This document shows, piece by piece, positions 46,500-54,324 of a stretch of DNA of 64,000 nucleotides. Source of the stretch: Anaeroplasma bactoclasticum (GTDB taxonomy: Bacteria > Bacillota_I > Bacilli_A > Acholeplasmatales > Anaeroplasmataceae); NCBI RefSeq assembly GCF_003550015.1, contig NZ_QXEV01000008.1, positions 17,429 through 81,428 of the forward strand. Reading direction: 5' to 3'. Position 1 is the stretch's first letter, and each line of letters opens with the position of its first letter. The notes beneath the pieces were generated by a model. The model had not been told where the DNA came from. It made no database searches and saw only the letters and a program-made list of their open reading frames with translations. The translations under genes and the position numbers were made by a program.

Positions 46500-47429
46500 A
46501 TGAAGAAAAAAGAAGAAAAAGAAGTCATTTTCTATGAAATCTCTGACTTTGAGTACTATTTACGCAATATGCGTAAAAGTGAGAACACAATTTCTGCATA
46601 TGTATCGGATTTAGAGCAGTATGCAGCGTTCTTGAATAAATATGAGCATATAAATGAAGTTGATGAGATTGAAAGAGATGACATAATTAAATATATCGAT
46701 TCTCTAAAGAGAAAAAATCTATCGAAACAGTCTATCGCAAGAAAAATTATTGCGATTAAGGATTTCCATAAATATTTATCTGAAGAAAATAATATGAAAA
46801 ATCCTGCAGAGATGATTGATTCTCCAAAAACAGATAAGGCACTGCCAATAGTTTTAACTATTGAAGAGGTAGAGGCTATGATTGATTCTGTTAAAGGAGA
46901 TGATCCTATTTCTTTAAGAAATAAGGCAATGATTGAACTACTTTATGGATGTGGTCTTAGAATTTCAGAGCTTTTAGCTTTAAAAATCACAGATATACAT
47001 CTAAAAGAGGCCTATTTAACCATTGTTGGTAAAGGAAATAAGGAAAGAATGGTTCCTGTTGGAGAAATGGCAATTATAGCTGTTAGAAGATATGTAGATA
47101 AGGGGTGGTTAGATTTAATCCCTAAAAATGGTAATTTATTATTCTATAATTATCAAAAAAAGCCTTTATCTAGACAATCGGTATTTAAATTTATTAAAAA
47201 ACTTGCGGAGGAAAATGGTATAACTAAAGAAATTTCACCGCATACATTAAGACATTCCTTTGCTACACATCTATTAGAGGGTGGAACAGATTTAAGGGTA
47301 GTACAGGAATTATTGGGTCATGAGGATATCGCGACAACTCAGATTTATACACATATCGATAAATCAAAGCTAAAGAATATTTATGACCATACACACCCAC
47401 TAGCAAAAGACAAACATAAGGAGGAGTAA
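46500..47429 (+). CDS. xerD: Tyrosine recombinase XerD-type
   Basis: A 309-residue tyrosine recombinase of XerC/XerD size. The N-terminal SAM-like DNA-binding domain (residues about 10-95) precedes the catalytic domain with Arg154 (GCGLRIS), Lys in GKGNKER, His248, Arg251, His274 and nucleophile Tyr283. All six catalytic residues are present. Xer proteins resolve chromosome dimers at dif, and a dif-like site lies 2.5 kb downstream. The assignment to D rather than C rests on overall similarity only. No clear ribosome site was seen before ATG 46500 (weak AAAGGA). deoB follows after five bases. Confidence 0.9.
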   Translation: MKKKEEKEVIFYEISDFEYYLRNMRKSENTISAYVSDLEQYAAFLNKYEHINEVDEIERDDIIKYIDSLKRKNLSKQSIARKIIAIKDFHKYLSEENNMKNPAEMIDSPKTDKALPIVLTIEEVEAMIDSVKGDDPISLRNKAMIELLYGCGLRISELLALKITDIHLKEAYLTIVGKGNKERMVPVGEMAIIAVRRYVDKGWLDLIPKNGNLLFYNYQKKPLSRQSVFKFIKKLAEENGITKEISPHTLRHSFATHLLEGGTDLRVVQELLGHEDIATTQIYTHIDKSKLKNIYDHTHPLAKDKHKEE

Positions 47430-47434
47430 TATAT

Positions 47435-48613
47435 ATGTTTAAAAGAATTTTTGTTATTGTTGCAGATTCCTTAGGATGTGGAACTGCACCAAGAAGTGCT
47501 GAATTTGGTGATGAAGGAGCAAATACTATTGCTCATATTGCGGAGCATGAAGGAGGCATTAAATTACCTGTAATGGAGTCTATGGGGTATGGAAACATTA
47601 CAGATATTAAAGGTGTTAAAAAGGTAAATAACCCTAAGGGTTATTATGGTAGAATGGATGAGGCATCTAATGGTAAGGATACTATGACAGGCCACTGGGA
47701 AATGATGGGTATTTTAACCGAAAACCCATTTAAAACATTTACAGATACAGGATTCCCTAAGGAATTAATTGATGAGCTTGAGGCTAAAACTGGTCATAAG
47801 GTTATCGGTAATTGTGCTGCTTCAGGTACTGAAATTTTAAAGGATTTAGGTCTAGAGCATATTAAAACAGGTGCAATGATTGTCTATACATCTGCAGATT
47901 CTGTACTTCAAATTGCTTGTCATGAAGAGCATTTTGGGCTAGATGAGCTATATAGATGCTGCGAAATCGCAAGAGAAATTTGTATGAAGCCTGAATGGAT
48001 GGTAGGAAGAATCATCGCTCGTCCATTCCTAGGTGAGACAAAAGATACATTCAAAAGAACTACTAATCGTCATGATTATGCCCTATCCCCAACATCAAGA
48101 ACTACTCTAGATGAGCTTAAGGATAAGGGATATTCTGTAGTATCTATTGGTAAGATTAAGGATATTTTTAATGGCTGTGGTATTACTGAGGCATATAAGA
48201 ATCTATCTAACCATAATGGTATGGAGCATGCATTCGAGGTTGCTAAGCATGATTTTACAGGCTTAGTATTCTCTAATTTAGTTGACTTTGATGCTCTATA
48301 TGGACATAGAAGAGACCCTAAGGGATACCATGATGCAATAGAAGAATTCGATTCTGATTTAAAGACTCTTATGGATCTATTAAATGATGATGACCTATTA
48401 ATGGTAACTGCAGACCATGGTAATGACCCTACTTGGACAGGTACAGATCACACGAGAGAATATGTTCCAATTTTAGTTTGGAGCAAGTCTTTAAAGGGTG
48501 GATCTTTAGGCACAAGAAAGTCTTTTGCAGACATTGGAGCAACCATTGCAGAGAACTTTAATGTTAAAGCTCCAGATGTAATTGGTGAATCCTTCTTAAG
48601 TGAATTAAAGTAG
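47435..48613 (+). CDS. deoB: Phosphopentomutase
   Basis: A 392-residue DeoB of the alkaline-phosphatase superfamily, which interconverts ribose (or deoxyribose) 1- and 5-phosphate. [11 protein letters not shown] carries a metal-binding Asp (Asp11), [12 protein letters not shown] the phosphothreonine region, and [19 protein letters not shown] the second metal site. The N-terminal FVIVADS start and full length are typical. It connects DeoD products to DeoC. ATG 47435 follows AAGGAGGAGTAATAT. Probably co-transcribed with xerD. It is the last plus-strand gene before the gene-free zone. Confidence 0.97.
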   Translation: MFKRIFVIVADSLGCGTAPRSAEFGDEGANTIAHIAEHEGGIKLPVMESMGYGNITDIKGVKKVNNPKGYYGRMDEASNGKDTMTGHWEMMGILTENPFKTFTDTGFPKELIDELEAKTGHKVIGNCAASGTEILKDLGLEHIKTGAMIVYTSADSVLQIACHEEHFGLDELYRCCEIAREICMKPEWMVGRIIARPFLGETKDTFKRTTNRHDYALSPTSRTTLDELKDKGYSVVSIGKIKDIFNGCGITEAYKNLSNHNGMEHAFEVAKHDFTGLVFSNLVDFDALYGHRRDPKGYHDAIEEFDSDLKTLMDLLNDDDLLMVTADHGNDPTWTGTDHTREYVPILVWSKSLKGGSLGTRKSFADIGATIAENFNVKAPDVIGESFLSELK

Positions 48614-48619
48614 AAAAAT

Positions 48620-48651
48620 GACTCTCATTTGCAAAAATGGGAGTTTTTTCT
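48620..48651 (+). terminator. deoB terminator
   Basis: ACTCTCATTT and AAAATGGGAGT pair (with one wobble), then a T6 run. Confidence 0.85.
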
Positions 48652-49171
48652 TGCATTTTTACACAAAAATGCCTCAAAATTTGCCGAATTTTTAATTTTT
48701 ATACATATATACCTTCACTTATAGGGTAAAAATGTAAAAACCCAAAAAAACGGGCTAAAAAATCTCGAAAAACGAGGTAGAAGAAACAATTTCAAATGAA
48801 AACAAGTGAAAAATGTTGAAAATTGATATTTTTTGTTTTCATAGAATGTGAAATAATCCGTAGTTAAAAACTGTTCAATGGGAAATCAATTGATGGTTGA
48901 ATTAGTAAATCAAAACAGAATGAATAACAAAATCAATAAATGTTTTCGGAAAAGAAAACCCAAAATAAAGGAATGATAAGTAAAGAAACTAAAAGCTTAG
49001 ATGAAGTTGAATCTAGGCTTTTCTTTTTGGAAAAAATTGACTGATGGTAGGAGATTAAAAAAGACTATTTAAAAGAGAAAATATCCAATTATTGTCAAAT
49101 GAATATAGAGAAATAAATCCTGGTATGTATGATTAGAAATGAATTCTTAGAAGCTTCTTATATGTGTCGTA

Positions 49172-49214
49172 GCATAATGCGCGTGTACGCATATAAGAGG
49201 GAGAGTGAGAAAAC
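49172..49214. repeat. Alternating purine-pyrimidine module, copy A
   Basis: GCATAATGC (49172-49180) runs into a strictly alternating tract of 19 bases (49177-49195), then a G-rich GAGAGTGAGAAA end. An ACTAGATA half site follows at 49241. A similar module is at 49433. Confidence 0.6.
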
Positions 49215-49240
49215 ATTTCGAAACGTAAATGGTTTTATAA

Positions 49241-49248
49241 ACTAGATA
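49241..49248 (+). repeat. ACTAGATA half site
   Basis: A single ACTAGATA preceded by TTTATAA, resembling the right half of the dyads; it lies after module copy A. Confidence 0.6.
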
Positions 49249-49432
49249 AAGAGATATTTAAAACTTTTAAAATGTGCAAAATACAAGATCCCAAACCAAA
49301 AGAATAACTAACAGCGTTTTCGTTATCTTAAAACCAGATTTAAGGTTCTTTAGCTCATGCATATTAGAAAACGAGATAGAGGATTCATCAAAGAGAAGAA
49401 ATTCAATCTGTAATACGCGTATGTGGGTGGGT

Positions 49433-49472
49433 GCATAATGCATGTGCGTGTAGCGTATGAAGGCATGAGAAA
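49433..49472. repeat. Alternating purine-pyrimidine module, copy B
   Basis: GCATAATGC (49433-49441), then ATGTGCGTGTAGCGTATG-type alternation and GGCATGAGAAA, imperfectly matching copy A 261 bp away. A full ACTAGATA dyad follows at 49492. Confidence 0.6.
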
Positions 49473-49491
49473 TAGAAGAATTTTGGCCATC

Positions 49492-49514
49492 TATCTAGTG
49501 TTTAAAACTAGATA
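49492..49514. repeat. ACTAGATA dyad 2 (8-7-8)
   Basis: TATCTAGT (49492-49499), spacer GTTTAAA, ACTAGATA (49507-49514). One base differs from dyad 1. Confidence 0.8.
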
Positions 49515-49969
49515 AAATTACAAGAGGTTAAGAAAGAAATGAAAACGATTGTAAAAGGCGTGCGGAAAATCAGTGTAAAATATAAGACATAATATATGCA
49601 TAAATTGAAAACAATTTATGAAAACATTTTGACATATTTAAAATACAACCCTAAAAAGCAGCTGATCATCAGAATCCGGACTGAAGCCCTGATTTGCCCT
49701 AAAAAGAGAAATAAACTACATCATTTTTAAAATATGACCATGTTTTATGTAGGTTTTCCAATAATAGAGAAATTATACAGCATCCATCGTTTAAGTACCT
49801 GGCCTCCTACGAGAAAAATTCATGGATAATTGGTAAGTCTCTAAAAGGTCATTAGCTGAAAACGCTTAATCATATTTTTTCAGGCCTTGTGGATAGGTGA
49901 AGAGAAAACACGGCAAATCCACAAAAACACAAAATACTAAAATATCGCTTACCTACAATATATTTTATT

Positions 49970-49997
49970 GGTTAACATAATACATATTATGATAACT
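49970..49997 (-). other. Candidate dif site (Xer recombination site)
   Basis: A 28-bp site of 11-6-11 layout: plus-strand arms GGTTAACATAA (49970-49980) and TTATGATAACT (49987-49997) around TACATA. On the minus strand the XerD-type arm reads TTATGTTAACC and the XerC-type arm ends in CATAA. These are the inner blocks that define dif. My hand alignment gives 20 of 28 identities to both the Bacillus subtilis and the Escherichia coli dif sequences as I remember them. Its place at the middle of the strand-switch gap, with a xer gene 2.5 kb away, strongly supports the call. Confidence 0.78.
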
Positions 49998-50052
49998 TAA
50001 TCAGAAATAGAAAATGCACAAAAAGAGGGGCGAAAAAGTAGTAATTAACCCC

Positions 50053-50062
50053 TTTGACTATG
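50053..50062 (+). repeat. TTTGACTATG repeat, copy 1
   Basis: First of three same-orientation copies right of the dif-like site; context CCC before and TTTATT after. Confidence 0.65.
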
Positions 50063-50117
50063 TTTATTTACAATAATTTAGGTTATTCTTCTCCTTAAAC
50101 TAATTCAGTTGGATATA

Positions 50118-50127
50118 TTTGACTATG
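50118..50127 (+). repeat. TTTGACTATG repeat, copy 2
   Basis: Second copy, 65 bp after the first, followed by AATAAGC. Confidence 0.65.
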
Positions 50128-50280
50128 AATAAGCAAAAACGGGTATTTTTACGAGAAGGTGAAAATCTCTTTTTAGGACAATTCTCCGGCTCATCGACTC
50201 TTTTATCATACCCTTATGGATCACACTCGATTCGCCAGAACAAATCTATTCTAGCTATCTATAATGAATATGTTTCTTAT

Positions 50281-50305
50281 CTTCTGCTTCTTCTTCTACT
50301 TCTGC
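50281..50305 (-). repeat. Polypyrimidine tract = minus-strand GAAGAAG cluster
   Basis: The plus strand has CTTCTTC at 50287-50293 and 50290-50296 within a 25-base CTTCTG/CTTCTA tract. Read on the minus strand this is GAAGAAG (the FtsK-orienting heptamer known from Lactococcus), pointing toward the dif-like site. Confidence 0.5.
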
Positions 50306-50330
50306 ATGTATGGGGGTCATTTTTTACCTG

Positions 50331-50340
50331 TTTGACTATG
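50331..50340 (+). repeat. TTTGACTATG repeat, copy 3
   Basis: Third copy; shares TTT after the core with copy 1. Confidence 0.65.
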
Positions 50341-50817
50341 TTTTTAGGGTCTAAATGGTGTGATTTCATAAGTTTTGGGGTAAAAAGCATCCTTTTATAT
50401 AGGAAAATATGCGCCTTTTTCTTTTTACATATATAGGATTATTAATATCTGAAAGCTTTCATAAATTTTCATAAAATAATCAGCATTATTTGTGCACATT
50501 TAATAATACGCATAAATAATGTCAAATATTGGTGTTTTTAAGCTTTCGCTTTATTTCCTTCAAATTCACTTTAAAAAACTTCATCTTTTCTATTACAAAT
50601 CGAGAGATTCAAAAACGTATAATTGCCCATCTCGATTGCTGATAGAAAAATGGCCTTTCCCATCTGATTTTTATAATTCCATCATTTTTACAGTTTCAGA
50701 TCTTTAATTACCACCTCTTTTAATCATCGTTTGTATTCTAAAACTATAATTGACATTATTTATGTCTATTTTAAAAATTTTTAAAATTTCTTTTTTATCT
50801 AATATAAAACAACTTTA

Positions 50818-50840
50818 TATCTAGTAATCTAAACTAGATA
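50818..50840. repeat. ACTAGATA dyad 3 (8-7-8)
   Basis: TATCTAGT (50818-50825), spacer AATCTAA, ACTAGATA (50833-50840), followed by CAC and GAAAT in the extended arm. Confidence 0.78.
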
Positions 50841-50907
50841 CACGACGAAATTTTTCTAACAATGTTATCACAATACATATATGATGCCTCTCTTAAGAAC
50901 TATAGGC

Positions 50908-50942
50908 ATAAAAAATGGATGGACTATTTCTGTCCATCCATT
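50908..50942 (-). terminator. Terminator overlapping the 3' end of the 50.9-52.0 kb gene
   Basis: ATGGATGGAC and GTCCATCCAT form a ten-pair stem; on the minus strand a T run follows. The upstream arm encodes the last residues of the protein (MDG), so the stop codon sits in the loop region. Confidence 0.85.
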
Positions 50943-52018
50943 TGCATTTCTTGCATATCGAATAGGGTTAATTGTTGTGATGTTCCCTTAGTGATTAGCT
51001 CATCTTCTACTAGCTTCATCCAGCTTGCAGATCTACCAGTTCCGTTTGGTCTAATCTTGTTTTCACTCTTTAATCTTGTTAAAGCTCGATTGATTGTTGA
51101 CTCAGATAATGTAGGGCATAAAGCTTTAATTTGCTCTTTTGTAAATATACGATCCATTTTCATAATCGTTGCTTCTACAGTATCAATCTTGTTAAGATTT
51201 CGGTCAAATTCTTGGTTTTGAACGTCGCCTTCGATTTTCGCATAACCCTCTAGCATTAATTGAATGATTAGGTTATTTAGCATCGATGTATTCGCAAATC
51301 CAGTCTCCCAACCATAGGTTGCTGCGGATGTTGCAGCCTTAAATGCATCTAGCTTTTCATAATATTTTTCGAAGAAGCTTATATGCTTAAATACATAAAA
51401 TCTAGCTTTGAAAAGTAAGCAATATAGAGTTAGCAATGAAATATATTCATTGTATCTATTGAAGTATTCACTCTTTAGCATATCGACATATAGGTCAGTT
51501 GCGATTTGCGTTGCTTCTACATGTAAATCCTCTTCTGCATGGATATATAGATTTAATTCTTCATCCATTTTGTCTCTTCTAGATTTTTTAACCTGTACGG
51601 TAAGTAGGTTTTCTGCTTGTTCTACAGTATCTATTTTATAGCCTACTTTAATTACGGATTTGAAAGTGGCTTCTGCTAATTTTAAGATTTCATTACTTGA
51701 TATATCAAAATCTGCACCCTTACTTTGGATGATTTTGAATACTTCTTTTAGGTTTAGCATTACAATCTCATCTTTATTTCTAGGCTCTGCATCCTTATGT
51801 GCGATATATTTCATTCTCGCCTCTGAAATCTCAAGATTTAAAATCTTGGCAGCATAAATTGTATCTTTCGCAATTGTACGACGGATGATTCCTTGCATGT
51901 GCTGCTTAAATACATCCTCGTAGTGGAAATCCTTACCTCTATAGGTGTATAGCTTAGATAAATTGTAAACTAATTCCTTTGTGTAGGTAATTCTTTCTAT
52001 GTTTTTTAAACAATTCAT
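50924..52018 (-). CDS. Putative Fic-fold relative with winged-helix tail, no Fic motif
   Basis: A 364-residue protein, mostly helical. The stretch with IYAAKILNLEISEARMKYIA and AEPRNKDEIVMLNLKEVFKII (near 50-105) recalls the N-terminal SSxIEG region of Fic-family proteins. The C-terminus (FTKEQIKALCPTLSESTINR, about 300-345) is a convincing winged helix like that at the end of many Fic proteins. The catalytic HPFxxGNGR motif is absent, so AMP transfer is not expected. A DNA-binding role is possible. ATG 52018 follows GGAAGTGAG. It is the first minus-strand gene right of the terminus gap, with an ACTAGATA dyad 84 bp from its 3' end. Family assignment is tentative. Confidence 0.5.
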   Translation of the reverse strand: MNCLKNIERITYTKELVYNLSKLYTYRGKDFHYEDVFKQHMQGIIRRTIAKDTIYAAKILNLEISEARMKYIAHKDAEPRNKDEIVMLNLKEVFKIIQSKGADFDISSNEILKLAEATFKSVIKVGYKIDTVEQAENLLTVQVKKSRRDKMDEELNLYIHAEEDLHVEATQIATDLYVDMLKSEYFNRYNEYISLLTLYCLLFKARFYVFKHISFFEKYYEKLDAFKAATSAATYGWETGFANTSMLNNLIIQLMLEGYAKIEGDVQNQEFDRNLNKIDTVEATIMKMDRIFTKEQIKALCPTLSESTINRALTRLKSENKIRPNGTGRSASWMKLVEDELITKGTSQQLTLFDMQEMQMDGQK

Positions 52019-52150
52019 TTTCTCACTTCCATTCGAACACTAACATTATAACAAAAGGGGTGTTTTTTTTCAATTTTAAATCGTTAAAATTTGACTAAAA
52101 ATTTGGGTTTTAATTGTGATATCTATTCTTGTGTAAAATGGGGTTAAAAA

Positions 52151-52180
52151 TTAAAAAAAACGGGTTTTTAGCCCGTTTTA
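52151..52180 (-). terminator. Terminator of the nucleoside kinase gene
   Basis: AAAACGGG and CCCGTTTT around a seven-base loop, with T tract on the minus strand. Confidence 0.88.
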
Positions 52181-52187
52181 GTTAGTA

Positions 52188-53834
52188 TTACTTTGTATCT
52201 TCAGTGTAGAAAATGGAATTTCCGATGAATTCTCTAATTAATGAGTTGCATGGAATCCATTTATCTGTGATAACTTCAAAGTATTTTAAGAACTTTAGAA
52301 GTCTATTTGCAGTGATGAAATTAGGGGAATCGGAAGGAACTTCCTCTAAAAGAGGAACTGCATAAGTTTTTAATACACAAAGCTCATAGGAAAGTTCAGA
52401 ATTAAATACAAAGTCTGCGTTGTTTTGATATGGATAAATCCACTTGAATTCTCCGTTTCTTACGGATGCCCATGTAGCTAATGTCTTTTCACAGCCTGTG
52501 CCTCTAAACTGATGGTCTCTTACCATACGACGGATAAGACGAATATCAGAAATAGAAATTGGGTTATGATCATCAATCTTATACTGTCCTAATGGAGCAA
52601 TATAGATTTTGAATTTTTGATCATCTGGAATAGATGGTGCAATTCTATCATTTAAGCCATGGATACCTTCGATTAGAATTGGTTGATGGTGACCAATTTT
52701 AATTGGTTCACTAAATATTCTTGTACGAGTTTTGAAATCATAGGTTGGAAGTGCAACTTCTTCACCTTGGATTAATCTAAAGATTACATCATCGAATAAT
52801 TCTAAATCTAGGGCTTCAATATGCTCTAAATCTGGATTTCCGTATTCATCTTTTGGAGCCATTTCAATTGGATTATAGAAATTGTCCATAGAAATCATTA
52901 ATGGCTCAATACCTCTACTCTTAAGCTCAATTCTTACTCTATTCGTGAATGTTGTTTTTCCTGAGGAGGATGGACCAGCAACACAAATTAGACGAATCTG
53001 GTCAATATTTTCTTGAATCTTATGACCAAGCTGAGATAGCTGACGGTTATGTCTTGCTTCGCAAACATTAATAAATTCTAGTGCTTTACCAGATTCAACA
53101 ATCTCATTCATCTGTGCGATGGATTCACTTTTTGCTGTATTTGCCCAAATATTTGCTTCCTTTAAGGCACTTCTAAATACCTGCTCATCCTTGAATTCAG
53201 GGATTTGACCCTTACATTCACTACGTGGATACTGCATAATGAAGCCTGGAGCGTATAATTTTAGACGATATTGAGTTAAATATCCTGTAGATGGAAGCAT
53301 ATAGCCAAACATATAGTTCTTATAGCCATTGCATTCATATACATGTACAGTTTTTTCCTTTCTATACTTTAAAATTTTAACCTTATCCATTGCTCCAATG
53401 GATTTATAGTACTCCTCAGCCTCAGGAATAGATAAAGAATGTCTACTAATTGGGTAATCTTCTTTGATGATTCTTTCGATTTCTTCTTTGATTTCCTTAA
53501 AATTCTTGTCCAAGAAGGCATGACCTAAACCAGATACTGTTGCGAAAATAGATCTAGATACACTGTAGTTAAAGTGAATTCTTGCCTTTGGATATATGTT
53601 TTTAACTGCCATTGCAGTTACATACCTTAGAGTTGCCTGATAAATTCTAGTTACACTTGAATTTGTAAGATCTAGTAATTCAATATCACAATCTGAAGGT
53701 AGGATGTAGTTTAACTCCCTTAAGCGGTTGTTGACTCTTGCAGCCATGTATTTATGGTCTTTATTGTCAAATAATTCGCAAATTCTGCAAGGTTCGGAGA
53801 TTTCTTTAATCTCTCCATTAAGTTTAATTTTCAT
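52188..53834 (-). CDS. TGS-domain nucleoside (uridine) kinase-like protein
   Basis: A 548-residue fusion found in Bacillota: an N-terminal TGS-like ubiquitin-fold domain (1-60), a domain like the second additional domain of threonyl-tRNA synthetase (about 65-180, with HFNYSVSRSIFATVSGLGHAF), and a C-terminal uridine-kinase/phosphoribulokinase P-loop domain. Walker A is GPSSSGKT at 287-294, with MDNFYNP and the EHIEALDLELF region for substrate. It probably phosphorylates a nucleoside with ATP; specificity is not known. It is preceded by a 490-bp gap with several ACTAGATA half sites. Confidence 0.9.
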   Translation of the reverse strand: MKIKLNGEIKEISEPCRICELFDNKDHKYMAARVNNRLRELNYILPSDCDIELLDLTNSSVTRIYQATLRYVTAMAVKNIYPKARIHFNYSVSRSIFATVSGLGHAFLDKNFKEIKEEIERIIKEDYPISRHSLSIPEAEEYYKSIGAMDKVKILKYRKEKTVHVYECNGYKNYMFGYMLPSTGYLTQYRLKLYAPGFIMQYPRSECKGQIPEFKDEQVFRSALKEANIWANTAKSESIAQMNEIVESGKALEFINVCEARHNRQLSQLGHKIQENIDQIRLICVAGPSSSGKTTFTNRVRIELKSRGIEPLMISMDNFYNPIEMAPKDEYGNPDLEHIEALDLELFDDVIFRLIQGEEVALPTYDFKTRTRIFSEPIKIGHHQPILIEGIHGLNDRIAPSIPDDQKFKIYIAPLGQYKIDDHNPISISDIRLIRRMVRDHQFRGTGCEKTLATWASVRNGEFKWIYPYQNNADFVFNSELSYELCVLKTYAVPLLEEVPSDSPNFITANRLLKFLKYFEVITDKWIPCNSLIREFIGNSIFYTEDTK

Positions 53835-54003
53835 ATTCTTGTCCCCATTTCTTTTGTGATTTAAGGCCGTTTTTATATATCATAGATATATAAGTGTCAT
53901 TTAAATACTCATATTTTTGCATAGCGCTAAAACAATTTCAAATCATATCTAATATTTAAAATGATATTTCAAAACAACTAAAACAAATAAAATGGTTTTT
54001 AAA

Positions 54004-54011
54004 ACTAGATA
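54004..54011 (+). repeat. ACTAGATA element with GAAAT arm
   Basis: ACTAGATAC, then GTTTT, then GAAAT and T-rich DNA. Its reverse complement closely matches the sequence left of dyad 1. Confidence 0.65.
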
Positions 54012-54142
54012 CGTTTTGAAATTTATTTTTTTAAGGGTTTTTCCCTCTCATACGCTATGTAGGTAAATCATTATAGCATAGTTTAAAAATAAATGAAACC
54101 GTTTTTATAAAAAAATATTACAAAATGTAAAATTTTTTAAAA

Positions 54143-54150
54143 ACTAGATA
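54143..54150 (+). repeat. ACTAGATA half site
   Basis: TTAAAAACTAGATAATAT, AT-rich flanks, no GAAAT arm seen. Confidence 0.55.
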
Positions 54151-54208
54151 ATATATTTATAATAAATTTAAAAAAGATTAAAAACAAATACTAAATATAG
54201 TAATAAAA

Positions 54209-54215
54209 ACTAGAT
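54209..54215 (+). repeat. Truncated ACTAGAT element with GAAAT arm
   Basis: ACTAGAT, then TGGCTTCC, then GAAAT and a T7 run; seven of eight core bases. Confidence 0.5.
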
Positions 54216-54294
54216 TGGCTTCCGAAATCTTTTTTTGACATACTGATGAAATATAAAAAATACTCTTTATACTACAGTATATACATGAGAAAAG

Positions 54295-54322
54295 AAAAAA
54301 CGATGCGTTTTTGCATCGTTTT
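54295..54322 (-). terminator. Terminator of the acidic signal-peptidase-like gene
   Basis: CGATGC and GCATCG around GTTTTT, with T run on the minus strand. Confidence 0.85.
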
Positions 54323-54324
54323 GC

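Larger units (their letters stand above)
48614..50923. other. Gene-free zone with strand switch: candidate replication terminus
   Basis: 2.3 kb without a credible gene, between convergent blocks (plus-strand genes to the left, mainly minus-strand to the right). Plus-strand G/C counts by hand are 12/4 (49201-49260) and 17/8 (49441-49500) left of the centre, but 8/15 (50161-50220) and 6/13 (50221-50280) right of it. So the skew flips within the zone, as at a terminus. It contains the dif-like site, two ACTAGATA dyads and a half site, three TTTGACTATG copies, a GAAGAAG cluster and two alternating purine-pyrimidine modules. ORFs up to 105 codons inside it lack ribosome sites and coding-type composition. 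Confidence 0.75.
53835..54324. other. AT-rich gap with three ACTAGAT elements
   Basis: 490 bp without a gene. ACTAGATA occurs at 54004-54011 and 54143-54150, and a truncated ACTAGAT at 54209-54215. The 54004 and 54209 copies are followed within 4-8 bases by GAAAT and a T run, as in the dyad at 50833. A degenerate TATCTAA / ATGATAT pair lies near 53947-53965. The terminator of the next gene ends at 54322. No promoter with good spacing was certain. Confidence 0.6.

Noticed and set aside
49172..49514. Repeats considered as a CRISPR array
   Set aside because: Only two imperfect units 261 bp apart, no regular spacers and no cas genes.
49858..49875. Partial cre-like CTGAAAACGCTTAAT in the terminus gap
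   Set aside because: Two mismatches at constrained positions and no promoter or gene to regulate.
49885..49894. DnaA-box-like TGTGGATAG, raising the idea of a replication origin
   Set aside because: Only one imperfect box, no AT-rich unwinding cluster with dnaA or dnaN nearby, and converging rather than diverging gene orientation. A terminus fits better.
50119..50436. 105-codon plus-strand ORF in the terminus gap
   Set aside because: No ribosome site, Leu-run and Cys/Phe-rich translation from a pyrimidine-rich tract, no family resemblance. It overlaps two TTTGACTATG repeats and the GAAGAAG cluster.
50519..50707. 62-codon plus-strand ORF in the terminus gap
   Set aside because: Composition follows the T-rich strand, no ribosome site, no recognisable protein.
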